A DNA stretch of 64,000 nt from Sordaria brevicollis (taxonomy: Eukaryota; Ascomycota; Sordariomycetes; Sordariales; Sordariaceae). Of the stretch, positions 22,494-32,567 are shown one piece after another (position 1 is the stretch's first letter; every line of letters begins with the position of its first letter). Position numbers and translations under genes: made by a program. The DNA is taken from positions 2,976,001-3,040,000 of the forward strand of contig JAUTDP010000004.1 in the NCBI GenBank assembly GCA_033439795.1, given 5' to 3'. The notes under the pieces were generated by a model. That model saw only the letters and a list, made by a program, of their open reading frames with translations. It was not told the DNA's origin and ran no database searches.

Positions 22494-24364
22494 TGACGCG
22501 ATTGTGTATTTCAGATGCTTTCTTTTCGTATTCCATCTACTTGCGTGTGTGTCACAAGCGCATAGAGAAAAGGTGCGTCAAAGAGACACACTGGAATACA
22601 CACTAGGCGGATAGATTGTATTATTCATTGCTGAGACTACCATCTTGAGCTAGCCGGGAAAGGGAGATTAGATAAGGTTTGATAGTTCATCTAGCCTAGC
22701 GATGCGGGCAGTAGAAGGCTATGATTCAAACGCTGGCGCTGGCAAATGGAGTTTTGTAACGCGGCTACTAGAGAGCGGCGTGGCTAAAGGTATACTGAGC
22801 AAATGCGATGACAAGTAGGGAGGGAGGGAACCTAGAAAGGTCTCAATCACTTCGAATATATGCTGTTTCGCAATCTTGAAGGGCATCGGTCAAGGACTGA
22901 AGAGTTCCTTCACAGATGGTAAAAGATGGGTATTGTGAGGTATCCTGTTTTTCAAATCAACAAGAATGAAAGAAAAGGGGGGGAGATAACCAAATCGTCC
23001 CAACGAAGAGAAAAGAAATGAACAAAGAAGCAGACTATATGGTACAGATTCGAACGTCTCTTATGTAAATTGTATGTGCCGTTTCGTTTCCCGATAACCT
23101 TCCACCAAGTGCCTGCCACAAGCACCGAGTGGCTCCCATACAGCAACGGGACAAAGCAATCCTTTGCCTGTCATCTCGTACCATCTCATACTGGATCATG
23201 ACGCTCGAAATCATCGAAAGACTTCTGTGATCGTGAAAGCATCAACCCAAAAGAACAAAAGCCGGAAGATCGAATATCCAAAAATCGACACAAATAATTC
23301 GTCGCCCACCGGGCCTTCAGAACGGTAACCCCATCTCCAAAGATTCCCTAATGCGCGTGCAGAAACCTGTCTCTGAGCGTACCAATCTGGTACTGAGGCA
23401 CTCATGGGTAAACGAGGATTTGTAAGTGATAGTGGTATATGGAAGTCGCCTCCTTTTTCCCTGGCCATCCTCGAAGTAAGCGCCTCCAAAACCAGGACCA
23501 TAGTTCCATGGAACATGCGTTCCCACAAACAGTCGCTGTCTGAAACAGGACGAGAGGAGGGGTAGAAGTATAATGGAACATCGGAGGAACATCAACCAAC
23601 CGCAAGGGTCGAAGAGGTGGGGTGTTTTCGGCTTGTCGGCCCGCCTCATCCGCATCAATGTGCCATCCAACACCCAGGTCGTGATCAACCACAGGTAAAT
23701 CGGCCACTGTCCATATTCTTCTGCAATTAGGGTGTGTTACCCCAGGATGTATGCTCCGGCATCCACGGGCTTTGTTGCGGGGAGTTCTGCTTGGCTCTCC
23801 GTTGCTGGTCATCAACGTTTCGGGAAAGAGGCAAAGAGTGATCGCTCTGTGCAAAGACGCGAAGAACAGATGGTCGCTGGTAGGGGTTTCCAGTCAAGGT
23901 ACTATTGTGTAGCCAGCTACAACAGGAGTATGAAGAAATACCAGCAGGTCAAAAACCCCCAAACCACCGATGTGCTGAACGCCAGGGCCATTGTTTGTCA
24001 GGTAAGCTTGGCCGATCAACGTGGACGCTGGTAAGATCTTCGGATCATTCGGTGAGCGTCCTTCCGGAGGCGGAAGTGTTCAAGCGAATGGCTGTTTTGG
24101 TCGCAAGCAGAGACTCGATAGTCAATGCAGCTATCAGCTTGGACGTCGACCGTTCCAGACGGGTAAGAAAAATAGATCTATGCCGGAGTTGCATTCGTGA
24201 AGGGCTGGATTCACCTGTTGCTTCTTTCATGCCATGTCCAAATATCCTACGTTCAGCCGCGGTTGGTGCGAGTCTAAGAGGACTGAACGGTTGGGATGTA
24301 GCGGTTTTGATGGGATTATTCGACCTTTTGCGTCTATGGGATCGGGTGTAGTAAGAGTAGCTTA
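21540..24364. other. Intergenic region, 3' of the Zn2Cys6 gene; no firmly supported gene
   Basis: It contains a (TC)n(TG)n microsatellite at about 22,461-22,494. Frames on both strands between 23,211 and 24,351 (minus frames at 23,211-23,854; a plus frame at 23,905-24,351) contain protein-like stretches but no recognisable domain, no clear ATG and conflicting strands. I do not call a gene. Confidence 0.4.
22461..22494. repeat. (TC)n(TG)n microsatellite
   Basis: A TC-dinucleotide run passes directly into a TG-dinucleotide run. Confidence 0.85.
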
Positions 24365-26650
24365 TCAGCCACTCAGGAATGTTCGTCGCCTAACCTCCGC
24401 CTCTTTGATGATCTCCGCCGATAGGCTCAAACTGGGTGAGAGTACGGAATAACGCTCGATTTCCATGACGACATCGTTGATGATCTGGTCGATAACGTCG
24501 CGGTGCGAGACCAAGCTCACCAGAATACTGTTAAGTGACGGGGACATGGTGGCGCCCATAATCAGAAGTGTCTGTGATACAATCGAGAGTGCTCCTTGCC
24601 AGAGGTACGGCATATGTCCGGCGTGACTACGGGCACATGTCAGATTGGAACGTAAAAATGGTGGGAATAGCCAATGCAAAGCCGGAACACGAAAAGGAAA
24701 ACACTTACTGCGCGCTGATATGCTCCAGTTGCCGGATTGAAGCCTCCAGACACTTTGTGCACGCGTCACGCACTGAGGGGTCCAGGATCGCCTGCTCATT
24801 GTCGAGCACCGCGAGAATGTATGGCCGGTAGATGATAGTCCGACAAGCAAAGAAGCGCAATCGCAACACTGTCTGGACAGGATCGGGGAGCATCGTCCGA
24901 GTGAATGGGAACTGCAGCGGTAGAGGCAGGCTCTCGTACCACTGGGTTAATTGGAAATCCAACTCGGTCACGATGGGTTCGAGACTTGTGGTAGAAGCCA
25001 GGGAGTCCTTGGAGTAGATAAGTTGGCTGACACGATTGAGTAGTCGTCGAAGTGCTATTTCGGCGAGGAAATACCACAAATCATCCCGGCCAACTGCCTC
25101 TTGCTCATCTCCCTCAAAGCCACATGGTAGGCCGACATTCTCTTCAAACGCAACTACACCAGAGTGGGGAAGGTCCAGCTCAGCAAGCAGGTCACTCTCG
25201 AAAAGTAGCGCATTCCAGTAGATTCTTTCACTGAGTTCCCTCTGATCGACAGGAACCCGGTTTGGCGTCATGAGGAGGAGCTGCAGCTTTGTACTTGTTG
25301 TGCACAGAAGGTTCCATGCTTCCAAAGGCCGGACGAGATAGAATAGATAGGCGGCGGCCAAGAGGTGACATTGCGCGGCAAGAACGCTGTTGGAAGTCAT
25401 CATGCCTGGTAGAAGGGCCCATGCGGCCGTGAAGTATTGGAGACCTGGGGGATCCTCATGGGGCACGATCCTGGATATGCTCCCTCTCAAACTGGCCTGT
25501 CCGAGAGCCAAGACAAGAAGCACAATGCAACTTTCTGGTCCTTCCCTGAAACCGTTCGAGAGCGCAATCCTGTAGTGGCTTCTCCATGTGTAAGGGTTGA
25601 CACAGGCGTACCAGACATTGACACGGTCGAAATAGGCTTCGATGTAGGCGGTCGTGTTGGAAAGGTCCACGCATGGGGTTTTTGTGAGCGAGTGTAGTGG
25701 CTCCCTGGCCATTTCAAGTTGGAGGAGAATTTGCGGGTCGTAAGGTCGTGAAACAAGATCTCGGATCATGGGCCATTGCAACAAATGGAGAGCGGCATTT
25801 GTGTGCACCTTGGGCATTGTTGACAAGTTGTTGGTAGCGGTAGCGGACCATGTGCCCAGGCCTCCGCTGGGGATGACCGAGACAAAGCCAGCGGCGTCGG
25901 GATTTTGCATCATCAGATTGTCGCCACTCAATCCTGTCCCGTTGCTCATCCCCGGGGAGTTATGAGATAGCCCTAGGCCATTAGTATGGCCGGTCAAGCC
26001 CATGTTTATCTGCAGCAGACTTTCTATCCTGTTGAGACGTTCAAGAATGAGCTTGTCGCCAGCATCAAGCTTAATACCGGGTTCGCGGTATATGCACTCG
26101 GCGCCTAGCTCTGTGCACAGTTTGCATTTCGGTTTTGTGCCGTCACATCGCGACTTTCTCGAGCGGCATACTTCGCACTATCCAGCAAAATGTCAGCGTG
26201 TCAATTCACGGCGCTAGACTCTCCCATTGCTCCAGGGCCCAAACATACCGCAATTGTGGCCCTTCTTCTGGGGTAGTCGACACCAGCATCCGTATTTCTC
26301 CTTTTCAGCGGATTGGTGCTCTCCTCGCTAGGAGCCTTTTGATAACCATTAGAAACATTGACATTGTCAGGTCGGTTCTCGGATGACTGCGAGAGGTTGC
26401 GAGCTTTCTGGGCCGATCCAAGAATGCCTTCCCGGCTGAAGTTGGGAGCACGGGCTGACTTGAGAGTGGAGGGAGACTTGATGGTATTGACCCCATTCGC
26501 AGTGGGTGCAAGTTGGGGCGAGGGTATCTCGATTGTGAAGTCTCGATTCGGCAGAGGGTATTGCCTTACAGCGTTAGGAACGGCCTGGCCGGCCATGGTC
26601 ATGCTGCCCACTACTGAAGCGGGTGAATCGCCGTTGGAGGACGGCGACAT
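24365..26650 (-). CDS. Zn2Cys6 (Gal4-type) fungal transcription factor
   Basis: Three exons (26,650-26,249; 26,177-24,709; 24,626-24,365) give 710 residues in frame. Introns are 71 and 82 nt (GTATGT and GTAAGT donors; GATAG and GTAG acceptors). The binuclear zinc cluster starts exactly at exon 2: Cys135-x2-Cys138-x6-Cys145-x6-Cys152-x2-Cys155-x6-Cys162, with a basic RSRKSR loop. A short helical stretch follows (LILERLNRIESLLQ), probably the dimerisation region. Residues from about 230 onward resemble the fungal-specific middle homology domain (AYFDRVNVWYACVNPYTW, LAAAYLFYLVRPLEAW, LRFFACRTIIYRPYIL). Such proteins bind CGG-containing DNA and activate or repress metabolic genes. The regulated pathway is not evident and no neighbouring metabolic cluster suggests one. 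The N-terminal 134 residues are Ser/Pro/Asn-rich. Confidence 0.88.
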
Positions 26651-28955
26651 GTCGAATTCACACGGTCAGGAGTCGCGTGATGGTGGTGGACCGAAGTGAA
26701 AAGAAGATGGTGATGTGATGTAATGTCGACCCTTTGCCCAACACACCTCAACCAGCCAAAGTCAAGACCACCTAAGCATGAACGAAAACTTGCTGAACTG
26801 TTAGGATGCAACTGTCTGTCTGTAAGACCGGAGTCCCTCAGATGTCCACCGTGTGTTTCGATTTACCGAATGTGAGGACCGTCGTGTGTATAGGCGGGCC
26901 GTTTCGTGTCTGATAGTCGGTGGTATATGGCCCTTTGGTAAGATGCGGAGAGGGAAGTGCTCTCAAGGCGACGCAGCAGGGTTGATGCGGAGGTAAGGAG
27001 GGTGGGGGGAAGGGTAAAGAAGAAAGGAGTGATCCAAAGCCGTGGGAGAGGTTGGATTCATATCTCGTCATACGGGACGAGCTTCGCTTGCAGATATGGA
27101 TGGTAAGCCAGCGGTCCAGCCTACCATAACCAAGTTGAGGTACCCGCGGAGCTACGGCTTGGTGACGAGACTGAGCTTCTCTTGAGTGCCTCTTTCTGCT
27201 CTCTGCAGCGCGGACCCCAGACCCCCGGTGGCTTTGAGACAAGCCAGACTGTTCAACTCAGCACCCCATAGGCAGATGAGGCAGAGAAAAGATGGGACCC
27301 CTTGACCGGCCCCGGACGACCCCGTCTGAGTCTGAGCCTTTACTGGCCTAGTGTAGCGCGGAATTGGTTACCACCAACGGCAACCCCTGAGAGTCTTGAA
27401 GCCCCGGTAGGTACGAGGTGCTGGAAGGAAGGACGGAGATTGTACGGTGAGGTGGAGGAGGCAAGGGGGGAGACAAACGAGGTATGGGAAGGGACTGAAT
27501 AAAAGACCCCAGTAACAGGAACCGGAACCGGAACAGTGATGCCGTGAGAGACAAAGAGTCTGTATATACCTGATCAACACAGTCTTCACAACTGATGCTG
27601 GGATTGAGGTTGGCAGAGTTGGGATGAATGGCCACTCGAAACGTGTAAGATGAGACGAGAAAGAAGAGAGTGAGGTTGAGATGGAAGCTTGGACGTCGCG
27701 ATGGTTTGGATCGTGCCTCCTGTCCAGTGTCTCTGGGGATGAATCGAACGGAGGGTGGAGGTAAGGAGGTGGGGACAGGCTGATGGTGCGGAGGAAGTGG
27801 AAGGTGGAGGGGGGAAGGGCGGGGGAAGACTGGAGTACTGGAGTCACTTCTGAGGTTGGCGACGACGGGAACGGACTCGGAGCCAGATGGTACGGTACTG
27901 GGTATTACAGTGTATGGCATATAATATAACAACCTGCACTTGTACGAATAGTACGTTCGAGTACTCGTTCGGCCGCACCTCTCCATAAGGAAGGATATTA
28001 TGTTATTCAAGATCCTCCGCGAGATCTTGTAGGTAATGTTGATCTTGTGGCAAGCCAACCTTTTGCATGTACACAGGTGCTATGCTGTGGTTGTGTCAGT
28101 CCAAGATGTTTCTCTGCAAAATCCAATGCCTGGTTGCGAGATGGAGGACGGGACGTCGTGAGGTTGGTGCCCTGTGAGATTCGCTTTGTATAGTTACCGT
28201 ATCACAACATCACAGACATCCGGGACCGGATCGACCTAGACCACCCGATCTAGCGTCATCCCAAAAGTCCATCCACTCTACAGTCACAGGAGACACTGAA
28301 GTTGAATGTTTGTTTGAACCATTTCTTAAGCATGCGACTCCATTTACTAAGAACCGAGCACCTTTTATTATGAGTACGGCATGTCTTGAATCTCATCAAC
28401 GTGCGCGCGTCAATAACGAACCGAAGGAACAAAATTGTCCAGAAAGAATGGAATCGTGGAAGGTGAGGACAAGGTAGCATTGGGTGGAGTCTCGAAAATT
28501 TGCGGAGAACGGTGTGGAGAAAGTCAGAAGGTTTGTGGACAACGGAACGTCCGTGAGCGCCAGGGCCCGAGCATTTGCTATGCAGACAGTGCAGCTGGAA
28601 CCAATCATGGTGGTCATATCGCACCCCAGAACACCAGCAGACGAACCCCAGGATCGTTCCCCAGCAGATGAAGGCGGCACGGCCGCACGTGCTTTTTGGG
28701 GGAAATCAGACGAAAGAACGGCAGGCACAATTGGTTGCTGGCTGGCTTGGTGCAGGCGTCTGGACGGGAGTCTGGAAGAACAGCTGCGATGCGGGGGAGC
28801 GACCCACCTACAGAAAGCTGCCAAAGATCAAGCGGAACTCCAAACTCCAGCTCCAACCGACAATTCCACTTCGAACGTCCCGTCTCCCGTCCTTCTTTCT
28901 CTGTCGATCATATCCAACTAAGGTATGTAGAGGCCATCCGTCACCGTTCCCAACC
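26651..28955. other. Upstream region of the Zn2Cys6 gene, no supported gene
   Basis: C/T-rich DNA (as read on the minus strand), consistent with promoter and leader of the transcription factor. A 236-codon minus frame at 27,348-28,058 is Ser/Pro-rich from this composition and is not recognised. A single CCAGCGGTCC (27,109-27,118) matches the internal repeat of the 6,531-6,911 mini-element, possibly by chance. Confidence 0.45.
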
Positions 28956-28959
28956 ACGA

Positions 28960-30585
28960 CACCTCAGGCCTTCAATGCGTGGCGGGCCATCTCCATGCTC
29001 TCCTTCACTCGGCATCATGACATCTCCTTTGATCTTGGAACAAGACTGCTCCAGTCGCGGCCAGCATTGTGCACCACGCAGCCCGTACTCCTGACGATAA
29101 TGAAGCCATCTGAGTTATGCAAATCATGTTTGACAATACTCGGATGTATCTTGGACCAAGCAGACATCTCGTCCTGCTCACGCTTCTCGGTACATACACA
29201 CCTACGCGCTATCACTTGGCTGTTTGGCTACCGTCTTACTATCGTATGCATCCTTCTCGATTCGTCCTTGATGTCCCCTTCTCTGCGCCGCCAAGGGGGG
29301 ACGATCACCAAAAGCGTTCCAATCTCAAAGCGGTACATCTCTGCCATGAGCTCTCGCTGTCATGAAGGCTGTCCCAACGGGCCATGGTAGCTACGTCGGG
29401 CTGCGTACCAAACTCCCACAACGCCGACAACACATAATGACCCAGATAGGGGTACACACGCTCTCACTGGCACACCACTTCAACCACACGGGTTTATGCC
29501 TACCTTCTTGACGTCGCCATTTGAAACCACATGGAAGCCCACAAGGCTCGCTTGAACCCTGCGCGTCGCAATTTAGCATAAACTCGCCAGCCGAAGGTGT
29601 CGCTCCTGTCAAATCTTCCCATCAGCCCAACATCTCCAATTCTTGCCGGGTGCGTGTCTCACCCAGAACACCACACCTACCCTTCCAAGCTTCCACTCCT
29701 TCCAGAACTTGCTGTCCCATGTTTCAACAAGCTTCTGGGCGTCGACAATTGTACGTGCCTGGACATGGCATATCTCCACCCTTGGCTCCGGTGATCCGCC
29801 TTGTCCGTATCCGCGTTGCCAGGACAGGCCTCCCAACAGTAGAGGCTGATTGACCTGTCAACAACCCAGAGGGCACCCAAGACCGGTCGATATCTCCGAG
29901 CTTGGACAAGATATCAGCTCGCTTGACCTCGTCTCCATCCTGTCCTCTTCCGCGCCCACCTTCATTGCTCCTTTGAACGGAACAGAGGTCATGTGTTGGG
30001 ATATGTCAGAGCTTCTTTGCCACCACAAGTGCCATGGATTGAGCACCGTTCTCCATCAAATATCCAGAGCTTCGACCTTCCTTTCTGGTTGGGGGCTTCG
30101 TCCCATGAACAGCGCGCAGGGCTCGCCAAGCCAGTCGCATTTTAGAGGAGCCGAAAATTGATAGACATTGGGTGTTGCCGACAACAGAACAGGGACCCCT
30201 CTTTCTACGCAGCAACTACTGTGTAGGCACATTCCTAGTACCTTGAGGTTTTCCAACGGTAGTTCACCATGTGTGACACTTTTACGGTAAAGACACATTG
30301 ACCCGTTGTATGCCTCATTTGGCCTATAGCTCGGCAGCCTATCATCAGTTGACCATTGCTATTGCTGACGGATTGGTCGCCAAGGGTAGGTAATTACAGA
30401 CCATTTCCTATACACCAACAAATTCGAGTGGGTATGCAATCCGGAATTCAGTTACAACCACAGTTCCATGGGGGAGCTTTAGATCTTCGACGGCATGCAC
30501 AGCACAGTACCAAATCACACCCCAAATACGGTCGGTCCGATTACTTGCAACAAACCCCTTGCATCTCTTTCTCGTCATGCGACTG
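28960..30585 (-). pseudogene. Candidate decayed or cryptic multi-exon gene, family not recognised
   Basis: On the minus strand, protein-like segments occur in the same order but in different frames. These are an ATG-started segment at about 30,578-30,408 (RIWGVIWYCAVHAVEDLKLP), VLLSATPNVYQFSAPLKCDW (about 30,190-30,055), VKRADILSKLGDIDRSWVPS (about 29,920-29,860), a pair VETWDSKFWKEWKLG and SDTFGWRVYAKLRRAGFKR, ELMAEMYRFEIGTLLVIVP (about 29,355), and SDGFIIVRSTGCVVHNAGRD (about 29,070). The pair is joined in frame by a 74-nt intron (GTAGGT donor, CTGAT branch, TTTGACAG acceptor). Several other junctions cannot be joined with canonical splice sites, and at least one in-frame stop intervenes. 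I therefore favour a pseudogene over a working gene. No domain is recognised. Confidence 0.33.
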
Positions 30586-31610
30586 CGGAAAATTGAAGAT
30601 GCTGATATCCGGTTTCTGAAATGCATTCAACAATATCAGCCCAGCAACCTCTGCTCGATCAAAGCTGACAGATCGATGACAAGTGAAGAGGCTCGGACCG
30701 AGACGGCAACTACATCAGGGTCCAGTGGTCCACAGCAAGGAAGGTCCAGTGTTTGAGGGGGAGATTGGAGACTCCTCCATCCGGTAAGCCGGGGGAAGGC
30801 GACAGGTAAAGGTGTCGTGAGCATCCGACTCTTGACTCTAGCTCCATACAAGACAACGACACGACAACAGCCCGCACTATATCTGTCCCAAGCAGCAGCT
30901 AGACAAATCAGGGCGTGATGATATGCTATTTTCGAAGAAGGCCTGTCCAAAACCGATACAAGATCGCCAGAAAGGGGTCAGAAGCAGCGAGTAAAGCACG
31001 GGTCATGCGCGTCTCGCGGGCTGGCTGGCTTGCGCTTGCCGCCTAAAATATATTAACCGGCACATGTCGTCGCGGAGAAGCCAGCCACTGCATACCTCCG
31101 CAGTTCCGCATGTCTAGACCTCGATAGCCCGGGCACCGAAAGAAAGCGGGGTCGGAAGGGGGAGTGAAGAGGATAACCTCAAATACACTACTCACGGAAT
31201 TTCCAAAAGTGCCGTCCAGTCGCCGCCCCGGCCATGTTTCTCCGGTAGACGCGGGGGCAGAACTATTCGAGACCTTAGTACATGTAAGTTCCATTACACG
31301 TTACCCACCTCACAATACAATGTACACTAAGCCCCGGGCTATCCTGATGGTCACGCTTAGTACTAACTCTCTATTATGTAACGGTTTGCGGAGGGCCAAG
31401 TACGTTAAGCCTTGCTAAGGCTAGGCGCTTGCTTAGACGTAATTGAGATATCACCACACCAACACATTTTGGTTTTCCTGATCCGAGAGGAAACTTCCCG
31501 ATGGAATGCATAGGTACATCCCAAGGTTCGCAAACAATTCGCTTCGCTTGCTGAAGACGGTGAAGACAGGGCCGCTTCTCTTTTGCTCGCTAGTACTGAT
31601 GGAAGTTCTA
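30586..31610. other. Intergenic, nothing supported
   Basis: Only short frames on either strand, none with recognisable domains. An ATG-started 83-codon minus frame at 31,043-31,294 is unrecognised. Confidence 0.4.
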
Positions 31611-31946
31611 CCCGTGCCACGCCCCCTCTAAAGAGGGTGCTCACTAGTAGTACGGCCACACCAGTAAAAGGGCCACGTCAGGGTTAGAGGTGCACTTTTT
31701 GGTGTTAGATTTTGAGGGTCCAAAAACCGACCCGAAAAAGTAAATAAAAAAGAGTTTAACAGCGAGAATGTACTATTCTAACTATACTCTTTCTTTCTTT
31801 TCGTCTCAAATGGTGGTTGCGATATGTTATTAGGTTTTTCATATCTTGATATTTTGTTAGCATTCGCACCTTTAACCCTCGTGGCCGTATTACTGGTGTG
31901 GCCGTATGAGTGGTGAGCACCCACTTTAGTGGGGGCGTGGCACGGG
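31611..31946. mobile_element. 336-bp foldback mini-element with arms of about 85 bp and TA target duplication
   Basis: The left arm (31,611-31,697) and right arm (about 31,864-31,946) are inverted copies. The first 16 bp, CCCGTGCCACGCCCCC, are identical, as are GGGTGCTCAC and TACGGCCACACCAGTAA further in, with scattered differences. TA lies immediately outside both ends (31,609-31,610 and 31,947-31,948), suggesting a Tc1/mariner-type TA insertion. The long arms make it foldback-like. The centre (about 31,700-31,860) is AT-rich. It has no coding capacity. The superfamily is an inference from the TA flanks. Confidence 0.75.
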
Positions 31947-32172
31947 TAGGGGTCGCGGGCGGTAGTACGGACGGTGGGATATGGCGACTCTTGGTTTCGC
32001 CCTTGCATTTCACCCCGGGTTATACTCTACCGAGCGTGGGCCGAGGACATTGTCGGCTTTCTGAATTACGGAGACAAGCGATCGCAACGAAACCACTACC
32101 GCGGCGTTAACCGCAGCGCCGTCCCTAGGGCCAAGACCGGACGATGCTACACGTCGTTACCATGGACAGTTC

Positions 32173-32567
32173 GGGCGCGTTTGGTTCGTTAAGCAAAACT
32201 TCGATTTGTATGGGAAACCACCCCCCTGCTAACTAGCAAACTGTAAATCTAGGTCAAAGCCCGAGGTCGGACCCCCTTTACCCCCTGTACCCCCCCTATA
32301 GCTGAAATGCACCAGGCTCTTGGCCGTACCTCCCCTGCCACGACGTGCAGGCGCCACGCATGAGGCCTTGTCGACTTCCTAATCGGGTATGGTGATGCTG
32401 CGTTTTGCTGTTCTGTATCTCCATGGCCAGAGGAGGGAGGATAGCTTTCGTTTTGCTAGTTACGACAAATACCTAATCCCTGTCTCACACTGTAGATTTC
32501 TCTTTGTACCTATCTACCCCCCTGTTAGAAAACACCAGAAATTTTGCTTAACGAACCAAACGCGCCC
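32173..32567. mobile_element. 395-bp MITE, 26-bp perfect TIRs, TTC target duplication (PIF/Harbinger/Tourist-like)
   Basis: Perfect 26-bp terminal inverted repeats begin GGGCGCGTTTGGTTCGTTAA (left 32,173-32,198, right 32,542-32,567). TTC is duplicated at 32,170-32,172 and 32,568-32,570. The GGGC(G)CGTTTGGTTCG terminus and 3-bp TSD are typical of PIF/Harbinger and Tourist-like MITEs. The interior encodes no transposase. It lies 226 bp from the foldback element at 31,611-31,946. Confidence 0.87.

Noticed and set aside
23211..24351. Protein-like stretches on both strands 3' of the Zn2Cys6 gene
   Set aside because: No ATG-started frame, conflicting strands, and no splice pattern could be built. 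Left as possible untranslated or decayed sequence.
27348..28058. 236-codon Ser/Pro-rich minus-strand frame
   Set aside because: Composition-driven frame in C/T-rich upstream DNA of the Zn2Cys6 gene.
28575..29390. 271-codon plus-strand frame
   Set aside because: Overlaps more protein-like segments on the minus strand, has no domain, and its opening codon is not convincing.
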